NCBI GenBank assembly: GCA_034440615.1
Contig: JAOTOM010003695.1
Location: 114,000 to 177,999, forward strand
Source: Ashinkailepas kermadecensis
Taxonomy: Eukaryota > Arthropoda > Thecostraca > Neolepadidae
Length of the DNA stretch: 64,000 nucleotides
Direction of reading: 5' to 3'
The notes under the pieces were generated by a model, which searched no databases, was not told the origin of the DNA, and saw nothing but the letters and a program-made list of their open reading frames with translations. Positions 1 through 11,731 of this stretch are shown in pieces. Position numbers and translations under genes: made by a program. Position 1 is the stretch's first letter; the number at the start of each line of letters is the position of its first letter.

Positions 1-1665
1 GTCGTGACACCGTGAGGCTGTGTCGCTATATATGTGGCGTCCGGTCGTGACGCTGAGAGGCTGTGTCGCTATATATGTGACTCGAGAGGCTGTGTCGCTA
101 TATATGTGCGTCCGGTCGTGACACCGAGAGGCTGTGTCGCTATATATGTGACGTCCGGTCGTGACACCGAGAGGCTGTGTCGCTATATATGTGGCGTCCG
201 GTCGTGACACCGAGAGGCTGTGTCGCTATATATGTGACGTCCGGTCGTGACACCGAGAGGCTGTGTCGCTATATATGTGGCGTCCCGTGACCCAAGGCGT
301 GTCGCTATATTGTGACGCCGGTTGAGAGGCTGTGTCGCTATATATGTGACGTCCGGTCGTGACACCGAGAGGCTGTGTCGCATATATAGTGGGTCCGGTC
401 GTGACACCGTGAGGCTGTGTCGCTATATATGTGGCGTCCGGTCGTGACGCTGAGAGGCTGTGTCGCTATATATGTGACGTCCGGTCGTGACACCGAGAGG
501 CTGTGTCGCTATATACGTGGGGTCCGGTCGTGACACCGTGAGGCTGTGTCGCTATATATGTGGCGTCCGGTCGTGACGCTGAGAGGCTGTGTCGCTATAT
601 ATGTGACGTCCGTCGTGACACCGAGAGGCTGTGTCGCTATATATGTGTCGGTCGTGACACCGTGAGGCTGTGTCGCTATATATGTGGCGTCCGGTCGTGA
701 CGCCGAGAGGCTGTGTCGCTATATATGTGACGTCCGGTCGTGACACCGAGAGGCTGTGTCGCTATATATGTGACGTCCGGTCGTGACACCGTGAGGCTGT
801 GTCGCTATATATGTGACGTCCGGTCGTGACACCGTGAGGCTGTGTCGCTATATATGTGACGTCCGGTCGTGACACCGTGAGGCTGTGTCGCTATATATGT
901 GACGTCCGGTCGTGACACCGTGAGGCTGTGTCGCTATATATGTGACGTCCGGTCGTGACACCGTGAGGCTGTGTCGCTATATATGTGACGTCCGGTCCTG
1001 ACGCCGAGAGGCTGTGTCGCTATATATGTGGCGTCCGGTCCTGACGCCGAGAGGCTGTGTCGCTATATATGTGGCGTCCGGTCGTGACACCGAGAGGCTG
1101 TGTCGCTATATATGTGACGTCCGGTCGTGACACCGTGAGGCTGTGTCGCTATATATGTGACGTCCGGTCGTGACACCGTGAGGCTGTGTCGCTATATATG
1201 TGACGTCCGGTCCTGACGCCGAGAGGCTGTGTCGCTATATATGTGGCGTCCGGTCGTGACACCGAGAGGCTGTGTCGCTATATATGTGACGTCCGGTCGT
1301 GACACCGTGAGGCTGTGTCGCTATATACATGGCGTCCGGTCCTGACGCCGAGAGGCTGTGTCGCTATATATGTGGCGTCCGGTCGTGACACCGTGAGGCT
1401 GTGTCGCTATATATGTGACGTCCGGTCGTGACACCGAGAGGCTGTGTCGCTATATATGTGACGTCCGGTCGTGACACCGTGAGGCTGTGTCGCTATATAT
1501 GTGGCGTCCGGTCGTGACGCCGAGAGGCTGTGTCGCTATATATGTGGCGTCCGGTCGTGACGCCGAGAGGCTGTGTCGCTATATATATGGCGTCCGGTCG
1601 TGACGTCGAGAGGCTGTGACTGTGTCGCTATATGTGGCGTCCGGTCCTTACGCCGAGAGGCTGTG
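1..1665. repeat. 43-bp minisatellite array, truncated by window edge
   Basis: About 38 head-to-tail copies of a 43-bp unit. The core contains GTCCGGTCGTGACACC, then a GAGGCTGTGTCGCTATATAT segment. Unit-to-unit spacing is 43 bp in the clean part (for example starts at 781 and 824), and a few units near 290-320 and 600-660 have small deletions. Variants alternate between GACACC and GACGCC; the latter gives a short GGCGTC/GACGCC inverted repeat with its neighbour. The period is not a multiple of three, so reading frames through it are accidental. The array starts before base 1. Confidence 0.97.
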
Positions 1666-1755
1666 GCTGTGCCGCCATATATATTCCACTAACTCTTGCT
1701 CTAGGCATGTTGTAAGCGAGGCGTTTACTAAGTTTCAGAGTGTGTCCGGCATTGA

Positions 1756-2360
1756 CACCGGTGTGCTGACGAGTCTCACCCTCAGGTTTCCCTGCCATGC
1801 AACGGTGGTGATAGCCATTGCATTGTTCTGCCCACTGTCGGTATTGTGGTCCATAGTGTGAATGGGCCAGTGTCTGCCACACTCCTGTTTGACAGTGGCT
1901 CTGACCGGAGTTACATGTCCGAGGTCTTGGTGAGGAGCGTCGGTGGAAAGTGGCTCGGCACTGAGCGAGCTTCGTATGCTGCCTTTGTTTGGAGGAGGTC
2001 CACTTGCTACCGCGATGTGCGTGAAATCAGAGTGAGTGGTGCTAATGTGTCCTCCCCTACAGTCCAAGCCATCAAGGCTGTCCAGGTTCCAGTAACATGC
2101 TCTCCCTTGCAGCGTCGTCGTGTGTCTAAGGAAGGTGTTCGACTCCCTTCCGGGAGGTGAGCTAGCAGACAGCTGTGACGCTGATCGTCGACTGTGTATT
2201 GACATACTGATAGGTCTGGACGTCTACTGGAGTTTGTCCAAGCAGGGTGTTATCCGCTGCTCAGGAGGTGCAGTCGCCCAGGAGACATAATTTGGGTGGA
2301 TTGTCTCTGGTGTTAACACTCCTGTCTCCGGTTCCCCTGGTACACCGCCTGCCAGCCGCT
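1756..2360 (+). pseudogene. BEL/Pao-type retrotransposon aspartic protease (DUF1758-like) fragment, frameshifted
   Basis: Relic of the pepsin-like protease region of a BEL/Pao polyprotein, which in live elements processes Gag-Pol. Frame 1 from 1756 to 2160 reads a HCIVLPTVGIVV strand, then the catalytic-type motif ATLLFDSGSDRSY (D-S-G around 1897-1905). After a shift near 2135 the reading continues in the next frame as FDSLPGGELAD, then IDILIGLDVYW, then GGAVAQET, a stop at 2288-2290, and FGWIVSG. That order (DSGS, IDILIG.D.YW, VAQ.T.FGW.LSG) is the family signature. Upstream the frame closes at 1753. Gag, reverse transcriptase, integrase and LTRs were not found nearby, so this is an isolated, inactive piece. 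It lies directly beside the minisatellite. Assignment rests on motif recognition only. Confidence 0.75.
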
Positions 2361-3681
2361 AACCCAGCTGCTTACCTCACACACTAACATCAATTACTAG
2401 GAAAAGTGTAATGCACTGTGCTTATGAATGTACTGAATCACGGTCCACTCAGAAAATCCAACGAACAACCGGATGTTGTATGACAATTAAATCATCTATG
2501 GAGGGAGGCATCGGCTTAGCTCGGATGCCATACGAGTTGAAGTAAAATATTAGCTAACATGCAAGACAATAACGAATGCTATTTTCTGCATGTAATAATG
2601 TAACAATAAGCGTTGAATGGTCGTTAAATGTGATATCACGTGTAATAATCAGGGCGAACGAGCGAGAACGGCTAAAGACAATGAAGGGATCCTGTTGAAC
2701 GGCAAGGAAATTTGAGAAAAAAGCTATACTGACCAGATAAATGTCACGCTGTTTGATAATGAAGAGCTTTCAATAACAAACCCTGACATTCTTCGGAACA
2801 ATTTGGTTAATAATAGAGTAGCATCATATTTTCCGCACGCGGTTATTCTCTTCCCATAGTAACTCAGGCAGTCCATGCCAGCTTTATATGTTACTAAATG
2901 GTACTGGGAAGGAAATTTCGATGAGTTCAAAAACTGCACGAGACAGAATGTCGAGTGCAAAACATTTTGTTTTGGAACGAACGACAAAAGTCCGTCCTCA
3001 GCACAAGCTTCGTAAGGAATTTCTCATACATTCGTTTGCTTAACTTCAATGAATGGCGACTTAACACTGCATTGCCTTAGGGTCTTAATTAAAAGTCATT
3101 AAATCGCCTAACTGGAAGGTCATTTGTGATAACGTATACGCGCCACAATATACACACGTCTTAACGTATATGCGTCCCGTCTATGCGTCATAGCGTGCCC
3201 ACATAGTCGGGAACGGCCGTCTGGTGTCTGCGTCCAACCGGCCATCCCAGCCGGAAGCGTGGTGGGCAAGCGCGTAAAGCGACCTGACCAATTGTGCTTA
3301 AACGGGGAGACATTTGCAGGCCAGTGAGCCAACCAGGCGGTGATTTGTGTTGAAGTTATTTTGGTTATATACGTCGTTTAGCGCACAAAGTAATCGCAAC
3401 CAACCAGCTAATCTGGTATAGCCCACGGTATAGCCCACGGTATAGCCCACGGTAACCCAGTGAATGGTGCAGCGGCGTGTTCTTCTATTTTGTGGATTTT
3501 ATTACAAGAGAAAAGCACCACTCGTGTCATCAGCCAAAGCACTGGATCTGGTGTTTTGGAAAATGACCGCCGCGGCCAAGTAGCAGTAACGCGATGGCTC
3601 AATAGCTAAATCTGCTTATGTTACGGTAGGTTACATCGGTGCTAAATTTGGTGCTTGTGTAAAAAAAAGCACAATACCTTT
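2361..3681. other. Intergenic, no supported gene
   Basis: AT-rich to mixed sequence. The only ORF of note (2724-2987, minus, 87 codons) has no recognisable motif. A 14-bp unit containing TATAGCCCACGG is repeated three times at about 3415-3452. Confidence 0.6.
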
Positions 3682-3694
3682 GAATAGCCTATCT

Positions 3695-3749
3695 TAGTTA
3701 GTTATTTGAGCTTAAGGGCGCGCCGAATACGAGGTCATTTAGCGACCAA
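3695..3749 (-). mobile_element. Hairpin-tail mini-retroposon (55 bp), diverged
   Basis: Flanked by a 13-bp direct repeat, GAATAGCCTATCT, at 3682-3694 and 3750-3762. Read on the minus strand it has the same layout as the other short insertions in this window: a 5' hairpin half, ATGACC in the loop, and a tail ending in AAATAACTAACTA. The stem is degraded here. No tRNA-like head is present. Confidence 0.7.
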
Positions 3750-4136
3750 GAATAGCCTATCTAAACCGCCCCAATACAACGTTAGTTTTCGATATGGCAT
3801 ACTGGGTGAATTTGAAGTGCTCAAGTAGTCCACTTTAGGTCACCAGGAAAATGAATTACACCACGAAAGAACATAAAACGCATGTAAGTCACGCGTCAAA
3901 GACAAGCGGGTACAAGGACTTTGATATCACGAGTGGTGCACTTGATTTATCCCACTTCGTAATAACATACGAAATTGGAATAATAGGTCTAGTTCACTTG
4001 GATGAACTTTGCTCCTGGATGAGTAAAATGCTAATCCCATGTTTTTTTGTTGTTGGTAATCTGCATAACTGAAGGGAACGTTCTCAGCACGCAAGGCAAG
4101 GTGATTGTCTGCTTTTTGGTGTGGAATGAAATTGAT

Positions 4137-4790
4137 TTATCCCACGCCAGAAAGTACGATTATTTTTGGATCGCGTACGTCTTAAAACTGTGGCTTAACA
4201 GTATGTGTTAACTGTTGAGCACGGGTGGTGTTAATCGTACGGTGCAATACCCTTCACGTTAGTGTCGGAGTGCAATAACATGTAGAGGTAGTCCATTTGC
4301 TATTCATTCCCCACCGCCGCACTGGATGTTGAACCAGAATAAAAATGAAATATACGTGAAACTGGCATGCCATAGAATGATTCAGACACTCGTGAATTGA
4401 CACATTTTATTTCAACCACACCCTGCGGCTCGTGGTTTAAAGAATAAGCTGCATCCAATCGTGGTTGAAAAAAAATATATATATGAGGTATCCCACACCA
4501 GAAGATACGGTTCATATTCGGTCGCGTCCTTTCGCAAAACCGTGGTCAAATAGTATGTGGTAATCCCACGGCGAGTGTGAATCGTACGGCACAATGACCT
4601 TCATATTATACAGCGCCTGAGTGCAATGACCTTTAGAGACAGTCAATTTGCTATTCAGCCTGCACAACTGAACTGGTAGTTAAGCTGGAAAAGCTATAAC
4701 ATTCACGTGCAAGCCGGCATGGGATACAATTAGTAAGACAAATGCAACTGGAACATTATATTTTAACCACGAGCCGTATGCGAAGGACTT
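4137..4790. repeat. Diverged tandem duplication, period about 349 bp
   Basis: The block beginning TATCCCACGCCAGAAAGTACG near 4139 recurs as TATCCCACACCAGAAGATACG near 4488. Downstream matches include the AATCGTACGG.GCAAT segment, AGTGCAATGACC/AACA, AGTCAATTTGCTATTCA and the CGTG.AA.C.GGCATG segment. No coding potential is evident. Confidence 0.75.
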
Positions 4791-5348
4791 AACATCGTTA
4801 TGCGTCATAAGAGGACGTGATATTTGTGGTGCCGCTCTGGTGCTGGGTTTCTGTAGGGACGCCACCAGTGAGCTTGCTATGGTTAATGCTATATTATAGT
4901 TGCTACAGAAGGTGCAAGTAATTTCCAATGTGCAATATGAACAGGATTTAAAACAAGCTCTCTTATGAGGTGTGGTTTGTTCTTATCGGAGCAGAAGACA
5001 GCCAGCCTACTCATAAACAGTTCCGCCAGAAAAATAAACACGCTAAAAGCACCAATGTTGTATATATATATTTGTATGCATACATGATGATCACAGGCTT
5101 CATAACGTAATTATATTGGTGCCACAGTCACTGCTTTTTAGCAGCGTCTGATAATGCACTTAAGGGAAGGGCACCAGCCACCCACATGCTGCGGAAGAAG
5201 GCCACGTGCCTGGGCAGAGGCGCTCTCAAACAACACAAACACTTTGAAAATGTGTCATGACAAAAACCGCATTCAGCATAGGAAGAACTCTTCATCCACG
5301 ATACCAAGCTCATTCTGAATATCCAGCTGAAATGCTGCATTACTCTCG

Positions 5349-5552
5349 GCCTCCGCGGAAGCGGCACGTCGTGGGAGACGACCAGGGTGTATGACCCTCT
5401 CCTCACTTGGAAGTCGGCCTCCGGGGAAGTGGCACGTCGTGGGAGACGACCAGGGTGTGTGACCCTCTCCTCACTTGGAAGTTCTCCCTCTGGGGAAGCG
5501 GCACGTCGTGGGAGACGACCAGGGTGTATGACCCTCTCCTCACTTGGAACTT
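5349..5552. repeat. 68-bp tandem repeat, three copies
   Basis: Three successive units at about 5349, 5417 and 5485, each containing GGCACGTCGTGGGAGACGAC followed by CAGGGTGT and CCTCTCCTCACTTGGAA. The array ends just outside the left boundary of segmental duplication copy A and is absent beside copy B. Confidence 0.9.
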
Positions 5553-5744
5553 GGTCGACGCCGCACCCCCACACCACGCTCTATCTCATGTAAAAAATAT
5601 CACAGGAAATGTGACTTGATAGCTGTGATGTGTGGAATCCATCCCGGGCTTCGTGTGGGAGTTCCGTCCACACACTTATGACACTTCTGTGTCAGCTACC
5701 ATGTGCTCTCGTATCAGTAAATGTTCTACGGAAAGTGCCTTATT

Positions 5745-6146
5745 TGCAGCAAAGCACGTCCGTGTGGGTTCCTACGTCTGGAACTAAATGTGGCCTGCAA
5801 GAACGTGCATGTTTCACGTTTGTGGGTTCGCTGCCCCGTGTGTGATCTCCCGTCTGGGCCAAATCGTCCCTGATAGCCAAAGTCTTGCCGCATTCTTGAC
5901 ACTTGTAACGTCTCTCTGCGCTGTGTGCCCAAACCAACTCGTCTTGGCAGCAAACGTGCGGTCACATTACTCACGTCTGTAAGTTCCCTCTCCAGGATGT
6001 GTTCTCATATGTCAAACCCAACTGTTTTTGGCAGCACACGCCAGGCCGCATGTCTGACATTTGTAAGATCTCTCTTCGGTGTTAATTATCCCACGTTGAA
6101 CTAAATATGCCCCTGCAGTAAACTTCCTGTCGCGAGTACCACATTT
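5745..6146 (-). pseudogene. Decayed C2H2 fingers downstream of zinc-finger gene A
   Basis: Past the stop codon of the finger exon, the minus strand still reads as degenerate C2H2 modules in broken frames: a HTEERSYKCQTC-like piece, HMRTHPGEGTY-like linker remains, and RYKCQECGKTL in the frame near 5800-5900. The homologous stretch in copy B (34706-35110) has the same damage, so the ancestral gene lost these fingers before the duplication. They are separated from the intact array by an in-frame stop immediately after HTGEGR. Confidence 0.75.
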
Positions 6147-7522
6147 TCAGCGCCCCTCTCCTGTATGTGATTTGACATGTCTAACTAATTGAAGTCGGGA
6201 AACAAACGCTTTACCGCACGTATCACACTTGAATGGTCTCTCTCCGGTGTGTGTTCGAATATGTACAATCAAACTGTGTCTGCCAGCAAACGTCCTGCCA
6301 CATGTCTCACACTTGTAAGGTCTCTCCCCGGTGTGTCTTCTCCTATGTGTAGTCAAATGCGTTCTGTTGGCAAACGTCCTGTCGCATTCCTCACACTTGT
6401 AAGGCTTTTCCCCGGTGTGTGTTCGAATATGTACAATCAAACTGTGTCTGCCAGCAAACGTCTTGCCACATGTCTCACACTTGTAAGGTTTCTCTCCGGT
6501 GTGTGCTCTAATATGTCTAATCAAACTTGTTTTGACAGAAAACATCCTGCCGCATTCCCCACACTTGTAAGGTCTCTCCCCGGTGTGTGTTCTCCTATGT
6601 GTAGTCAATAGCGTCCTGTTGGCAAACGTCCTGCCACATTCCTCACACCTGTAAGGTTTCTCTCCGGTGTGTGTTCTCAAATGCACAGTCAAATTATCCT
6701 TGTTAGCAAACGTTCTACCGCATTCCGCACACTTGTAAGGTCTCTCCCCGGTGTGTGTTCTCATATGTCTAGTCAAATGCTTCCTGTCAGCAAACGTCCT
6801 GCCGCATGTCTCACACCTGTAAGGTCTCTCTCCGGTGTGTGTTCTCAAATGCAGAGTCAAATTCATTTTGTCAGCAAACATTCTACCGCATTCCGCACAC
6901 TTGTAAGGTCTCTCCCCGGTATGTGTTCTCATATGTCTAGTCAAATGATTCCTGTCAGCAAACGTCCTGCCGCATGTCTCACACCTGTAAGGCTTCTCTC
7001 CGGTGTGTGTTCTGACATGTCTAACCAAACCGTGTTTTCCAACAAACGCCTGGCCACATACCTCACACTTGTGAGTTCTCTCTGCGGTGTGGATCTTCAT
7101 GTGTTGAACCAAGATGGGCTTGGCAGCAAAAGCGCTGCCACATGTCTCACAGTTGAATGGCTTATCTCCGGTGTGGGTAATCATGGGCGCAGCCAGGTTG
7201 AATGTCTTAGTAAATATTATCTGGTCTGGAGATATTCCTCCGCTACCGTCACTGTACGTCTTCATACCAGTGTGGACTCTGTGGTGTTGAAGCAGCCATC
7301 CACGATGCTGAAACGACTTGTCACACACGACACAGCGATACGAACTGGCTGCGGCCGGAGTCATGGGCTGTCGTGGCGAAGTGCCACTGACGTCCACGGA
7401 ACACTGGCTGCTGTTGCTGTTGTTGGCGCTGTTGATGCTGCATTGCGACGCAATTCCCGATCTCGTTCCTTTACTTCCAGCACGCCTCATCTTCCCACAG
7501 TGATACGTAGGCGCAGTGGCGC
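6147..7522 (-). CDS. C2H2 zinc-finger protein A, finger-array exon (13 fingers)
   Basis: Last coding exon of a predicted sequence-specific DNA-binding nuclear protein. The exon is taken to start at 7522 after the acceptor GTTTCAG, which joins in phase (G|GC, Gly) with the donor at 9921; the in-frame ATG at 7538 lies in the predicted intron. The N-terminal part is Ser/Asn-rich. Then come one finger ([10 protein letters not shown]), a degenerate finger that has lost its cysteines, and twelve further fingers of the form CxxC-x12-HxxxH joined by HTGEKP/HTGERP linkers. Fingers 4-5 and 6-7 look like a duplicated two-finger block, and fingers 10 and 12 share the helix GRHSLIV. The stop follows the last linker. 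No KRAB, SCAN, BTB or ZAD domain is visible. Paralogue: 35111-36651. Target DNA and function are unknown. Confidence 0.88.
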
Positions 7523-7829
7523 CTGAAACGTAATACATTGAGGTGTGTTTTTGAATATCTCATTCTTTGACAGGGCGTAAGAAGGTTACGGCTGGAGCGG
7601 TACAACGCATATATAACTGGGGTTCATGAAGAAAAAAATAAGGCGCTGAATTAAACAAAAATATGCACGTCTGCAATGCGCTGAAGCAACAAAAAAAGAC
7701 GCATACTTTCCATCATCTTATGTACTAATTAGCGAAGTGAACTCTGAATTATTCTGTAACAGCATTGGCCTGACGTTTAATGCTGTATACAAGCCGCGGT
7801 TGGCTGTACTTACATATTTCATTAAGCTC

Positions 7830-7890
7830 GGACGGCTTACATATCTCGGACGGCTTACATATCTCGGACGGCTTACATATCTCATTAAGC
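7830..7890. repeat. 18-bp tandem triplication (CTCGGACGGCTTACATAT) and empty TTAA site
   Basis: Three copies of the 18-bp unit in copy A; copy B has a single one. The TTAA at 7885-7888 is the unoccupied target of the piggyBac-like MITE found in copy B at 37082-38099. Confidence 0.85.
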
Positions 7891-8302
7891 AGCAGGTCGG
7901 CCCGTTACTGCAGCACGCAACACCTCTGCCTTGCTACCGGGCCTGCTGCTGGATTAAGACACCTTCGGTGCTCTTTTGGGGCGGCCCAGACCGATTCCGA
8001 CCATCCATCAGCCGCGGCACCCGTACCGCCCAGGGAGCCGACACGGGTGCCGGGTGTACCGAGACCACAACGCGCATGTCAGCTGTCATTGCTGGAGAAC
8101 AGTCGGCCAACATTACGGCCGTGAGCAAAAGCTGAATTTAGGTTATAATGCATCTGGCAACTTCTCGCAAAATAATAACATAACTGAGTTCACATCAAGG
8201 TGCATGATTCGTATGCAACCATATTTATGACCGCCTTATTTCGGCGGCTCTCTCAGCTGGAACTCTCATATCAAGATCATCACCAGGCGCTGTTTTTGCA
8301 TT

Positions 8303-8448
8303 TTGAGTGGTCTGTCGCATCTGAGGGTCCACCTGCCGCCCGCTGTCATCTCCGTCCTGCTCAATGCCCTGGTTTTTGAGTGGCCTGTCGCATCTGAGGG
8401 TCCACCTGCCGCCCGCTGCCATCTCCGTCCTGCTCAATGCCCTGGTTC
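8303..8448. repeat. 73-bp tandem duplication, copy A only
   Basis: Two units starting TTGAGTGG at 8303 and 8376, each ending GCTCAATGCCCTGG. Copy B (around 38509-38577) has one unit, so the duplication arose after the segments separated, or was lost in B. Confidence 0.9.
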
Positions 8449-9599
8449 TATCGCAGATCCGGTACTGAATTACGGTGTACGGAAACGGAATGAATAAAAT
8501 TGTCCCGATTGCAAAACAAATAATTAACTACGCATGGAAACGTATTTCCGCGGGCAATACAACTTATTTCCCTGGCAAAAATTCGATCACGTATTGGATC
8601 TGCTAGAGAGGCTGGGCTAACTGAGTGCGGATGATCTGATACAGTACCACACGCCGTGCTTGATGCCAAGGTACGGCGACACGGTGAGACTGTGGCCCCG
8701 GCCAACGGATTCCCACTGGTGGCTGAGACTCGACACCGGCCCACGAGGCGGGACAGTGACCCGTACGTCCACTGATCACAAACCGAAATGGCCAAACAAC
8801 GCGTTTGGCGTCGCGCGGCGCGGCAGTACAACGGCCAGCCCCCCCCCCGATGTTCTCCGACTGGCAGTCCCGTTGTTCGGCTTCCACCTGAAGCGCCACC
8901 TGCGCGGGGATCCGAAATGGCACAGAAAATATTTGTTGTTTGGCATTGCTATGCATGATCAGTTTTGTAACAAAAATGTTCATCTTATGGTTAAAGATTA
9001 ATAAATGAGATCATATATGAATGGTGTTCCATCAAAATTGAGCACGAGACTGGTTATATTCCAGATTTTAGTCTATGTGTCTGCAACACAGTGTAGTTGA
9101 TAAATCTAGCATACGACGCAAACTAATATAACATAGGAGGTGAGCCTTAATTTCATCGAATATTTCTTCAGATTTAAGGAGACGTTTGGCTGCATATGTA
9201 GGCACACGTCGAATCATAATTCGTTTGCATTCTAGGCTGAATAAATTTTACCACTGTCCCAGCATGATACATGCCAAAATTTGCACCCAAAATGAAGCCC
9301 CAGAACCATGCAAATTCGGTAGCCTATGATTACCCTGGCCCTAGCAGGGGTATACTTGAAAACCTCCCCTGAACATCCATGTATTTGTTTTGTGATGGTA
9401 GAGCAACATTTTGTGGGATAATGCTGGTATCTCGGCTGTATACACACCTTATAAATATGGCTGACAAAGGTCAAGTCAAGACCAGCAGCATCAACAACAT
9501 GGGCCGTCTCCACACAGTCTGTGGTGTGTTTGGCCGAATGGTCAAATGTCCTCAGACGGGAGCGACATCGGGAGCGTCGAGTTTGGATTCACGCACCTG

Positions 9600-9815
9600 C
9601 CGTAATATTGTCGGGAGACGTACACCACCGGGGATACTGCGACAAGTATGGTGGGAAGACGTACACCACCGGGGGCACTGCGACAAGGTTTGTGGGAAGA
9701 CATACACCAGCGGGGACACCGCGACAAGAATTGTGGGAAGACATACACTAGAGGGGACACTGCGACAAGTATTGTGGGAAGACATACAACAGTGGGGGAA
9801 CTGCGACAAGCATTG
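9600..9815. repeat. 41-bp VNTR in copy A (about 5 units)
   Basis: Units contain GTGGGAAGAC, TACACCA and GGGG.CACTGCGACAAG at about 41-bp spacing. The homologous array in copy B is about twice as long. The period is not divisible by three, so the long frames across it are not genes. Confidence 0.9.
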
Positions 9816-9920
9816 TTTTCGTGGCAATATGACGAATTAGCAATCCAGAACTTTCAGCCAAAAAGTGCAATAGTCACCTTAAAAGAAGGCGATTGCACCG
9901 CCATGCTGATGCGGACTCAC

Positions 9921-10109
9921 CTTCATCCCGCACGGGTTTGAGCTCGCACTCCTCGTGCACAGGATTGAGCTCGCCCTCGCCCAGCACTGGCTTGAGCTCG
10001 TCCTCGTTCGTGTCCAGCACGTGGTGCTCGCCGCTCGACAGGTCGGGCGGACATAACCGTTCTTGTAACGAGCCGGGAACTGACGGCGGCGTGGCGTCCA
10101 GCTGACCAT
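9921..10109 (-). CDS. Zinc-finger gene A, predicted acidic exon (189 bp)
   Basis: Predicted internal coding exon upstream of the finger exon. The minus strand has acceptor CCGTCAG and donor GATGAAG|GTGAGT, a near-consensus splice donor. The open frame encodes an acidic, Leu/Glu/Pro-rich peptide with repeated GELNP/DELKP-like motifs. Its phase (starts with two bases, ends with one) matches the finger exon exactly. Copy B has the same exon at 40552-40740 with identical length, no indels, an open frame and an identical donor, though with many amino-acid changes. Such linkers lie between regulatory N-termini and finger arrays in many invertebrate zinc-finger proteins. No cDNA is available to me, so this is a prediction from comparison of the two copies. 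Confidence 0.65.
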
Positions 10110-10858
10110 CTGACGGCGGGCGGGGCAGCGTAAGTGGTCTGCTGCAGCAGGGGCGGTGCCGGATGTGTGAACATCGGTAAAGAAACCCACATGGACAGCT
10201 TCCCTAGACATAATGGATATGAACCTGCTTTGAAAAGGACCAAGATGAAGAATCTCCCTGCAAAACAGGGATATTTGGAATAAAACCGAATGGCATTGGT
10301 GGACTAAACTGATCAGTGTGTCATACAATTTTGTTATTCCTGGGAATGGTACTATGTAGTGCATATTAATGATTCGGGGAGAAAAGCTAAGGACACGGAA
10401 AGACCATATCTCTCTCTGGTGAATACAAGTTCGTGAAGATTGTGGAGTATTTGTAATCTGACCCTCTGATAATCTGGTCGGAATTATAACTTGGCACAGT
10501 TTAATACTTCTAAATCACATTCTTGATCACTGTTCCGAACAAAATGCTCGTTTCTTCCGCGCCCATTTGTCGCGAAGAGCCACAGTGGGACATACTGATA
10601 TCTCAGAAAATTATGTGGCGCTGCATCATGATGCCACTGATGGATTTCTTTGGGCGTGATCGCGCATCCCAAAATAACCCTATCACTCCTGAAATGAGGA
10701 ACACGGTAATTCCAACGTTCCATTCTTCGTAAATAATGTCTTACCGCCACCCGCATATGCAAAACGTCGCCGAAGCAACATAACGTGCAGACGTCGCTGC
10801 TGTCTCGGCATACGTGGCGCTGGTGTCGCACATTTACTACCTCTCCTTGGAGCCGGGT

Positions 10859-11002
10859 CTAGGGGTAGGATGCTCGTCTGACAATCGAAAGGTTGTGGGT
10901 TCGAGTCTCACCTATCGCTACTCTTCGTCCGCGACCAATCGGCGTGAGAGATTGGCGACGCTACATGACAACGGTCGACGTGTCGTAAAACCAATAACCA
11001 AC
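10859..11002 (+). mobile_element. tRNA-derived SINE, copy A only
   Basis: Flanked by the 13-bp direct repeat CTTGGAGCCGGGT (10846-10858 and 11003-11015). Copy B at about 41467 has a single uninterrupted copy, so this is a clean insertion. The head has an A-box-like TCTAGGGGTAGG and a B box GGTTCGAGTCTCACC. The body contains CGTGAGAGATTGGCGACGCT, and the 3' end carries a hairpin (CGACGC pairing with GTGTCG) followed by the tail TAAAACCAATAACCAAC. It sits in the predicted intron between the 134-bp and 189-bp exons of zinc-finger gene A. The head is most like a tRNA-Pro A-box half, but this is uncertain. Confidence 0.9.
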
Positions 11003-11560
11003 CTTGGAGCCGGGTGAAGATAAGAGGTAGGACTTTGCTTCCCGAATCCAGATCTGGAGACACGATACTCTGCTTCCCAGTTTCACCAATTTATATTCTC
11101 GTTTGCAGACAAGTCGGCACGTTCTCCTTGCAACGGCTTTGCACTTTTCCAGTTGCGGCCTTGTGTACCTGTGACGTCATCAAGTATAAAGGACGTGGCG
11201 CCAGATTCCTCGACGCTCCTCCCCTGCATCCCAGCAGGCCGCTATTGCCTAACAACTAGTCTGCCAGTGTACCTAGATTACCTGTCCATACCATTTACCA
11301 GCACGATGGGTACTGACCCGTCGATGGTGGCAGACATACAACTAATTGGACAGCCCTGCTGACAGAGACTGCTCTCGACCATATCACTGTTGCTGGGCAA
11401 CGAGCCCGTCAGTCTGGTTACACAGGCGTCTTAACAGATACACTCGTCAGGACTCACCGATTATGGTCCTCGGCTGCTGTCCCAGTGTGTCCGGCGTACC
11501 GTCCGCTCTGAAAACCGGCACATCCGTGAGTCACGGTCACAATGTACGGAGGATATCTGT

Positions 11561-11731
11561 GAACATGTGGTTCTTTTACGACGCATTCAACCTCTAGATT
11601 ATATAGCGTCGCCAACCTCTCACGCCGATTGGTCGCGGGTGGACTCGGTAAATGCCGTCGGTTGTGAGTTTCGAACACACAATCTTGCGATCAAGAGTCC
11701 GATGCTCTACCAACTGAGCTACCGTGGTCCC
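11561..11731 (-). mobile_element. tRNA-Lys-headed SINE, copy A only
   Basis: Flanked by GAGGATATCTGT at 11549-11560 and 11732-11743; copy B has one ACTATCTGT site near 42013. On the minus strand the head reads GGTAGCTCAGTTGGTAGAGC (A box) with a CTCTTGA anticodon loop and a GTTCGAA B box, resembling tRNA-Lys(CTT). The body (GGCGTGAGAG.TTGGCGACGC) and tail are those of the SINE at 10859-11002, so two head types share one body. It is not a functional tRNA gene: the acceptor stem does not close and the SINE body follows. Confidence 0.88.

Noticed and set aside
183..746. Reading frames through the 43-bp minisatellite
   Set aside because: The period of 43 is not a multiple of three; the frames are artefacts of the repeat.
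5128..5577. 149-codon minus-strand frame
   Set aside because: About half of it is the 68-bp tandem repeat, and the rest has no recognisable domain.
6669..7526. Long plus-strand frames opposite the zinc-finger exons (also 35630-36577)
   Set aside because: Antisense shadows of the finger repeat; no motif of their own.
7523..7538. ATG at 7538 as the start of zinc-finger protein A (and 36667 for B)
   Set aside because: It directly precedes a GTTTCAG acceptor that joins in phase to a conserved upstream exon with a strong donor, so the ATG is probably intronic. Without transcripts this is a preference, not proof.
9379..9941. Overlapping frames across the 41-bp VNTR, and their equivalents at 39656-40474
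   Set aside because: Open on both strands in several frames purely because of repeat composition; not conserved in length between copies.
11640..11731. tRNA-Lys gene
   Set aside because: The A and B boxes are present, but the acceptor stem does not close, and a SINE body and target duplications surround it.
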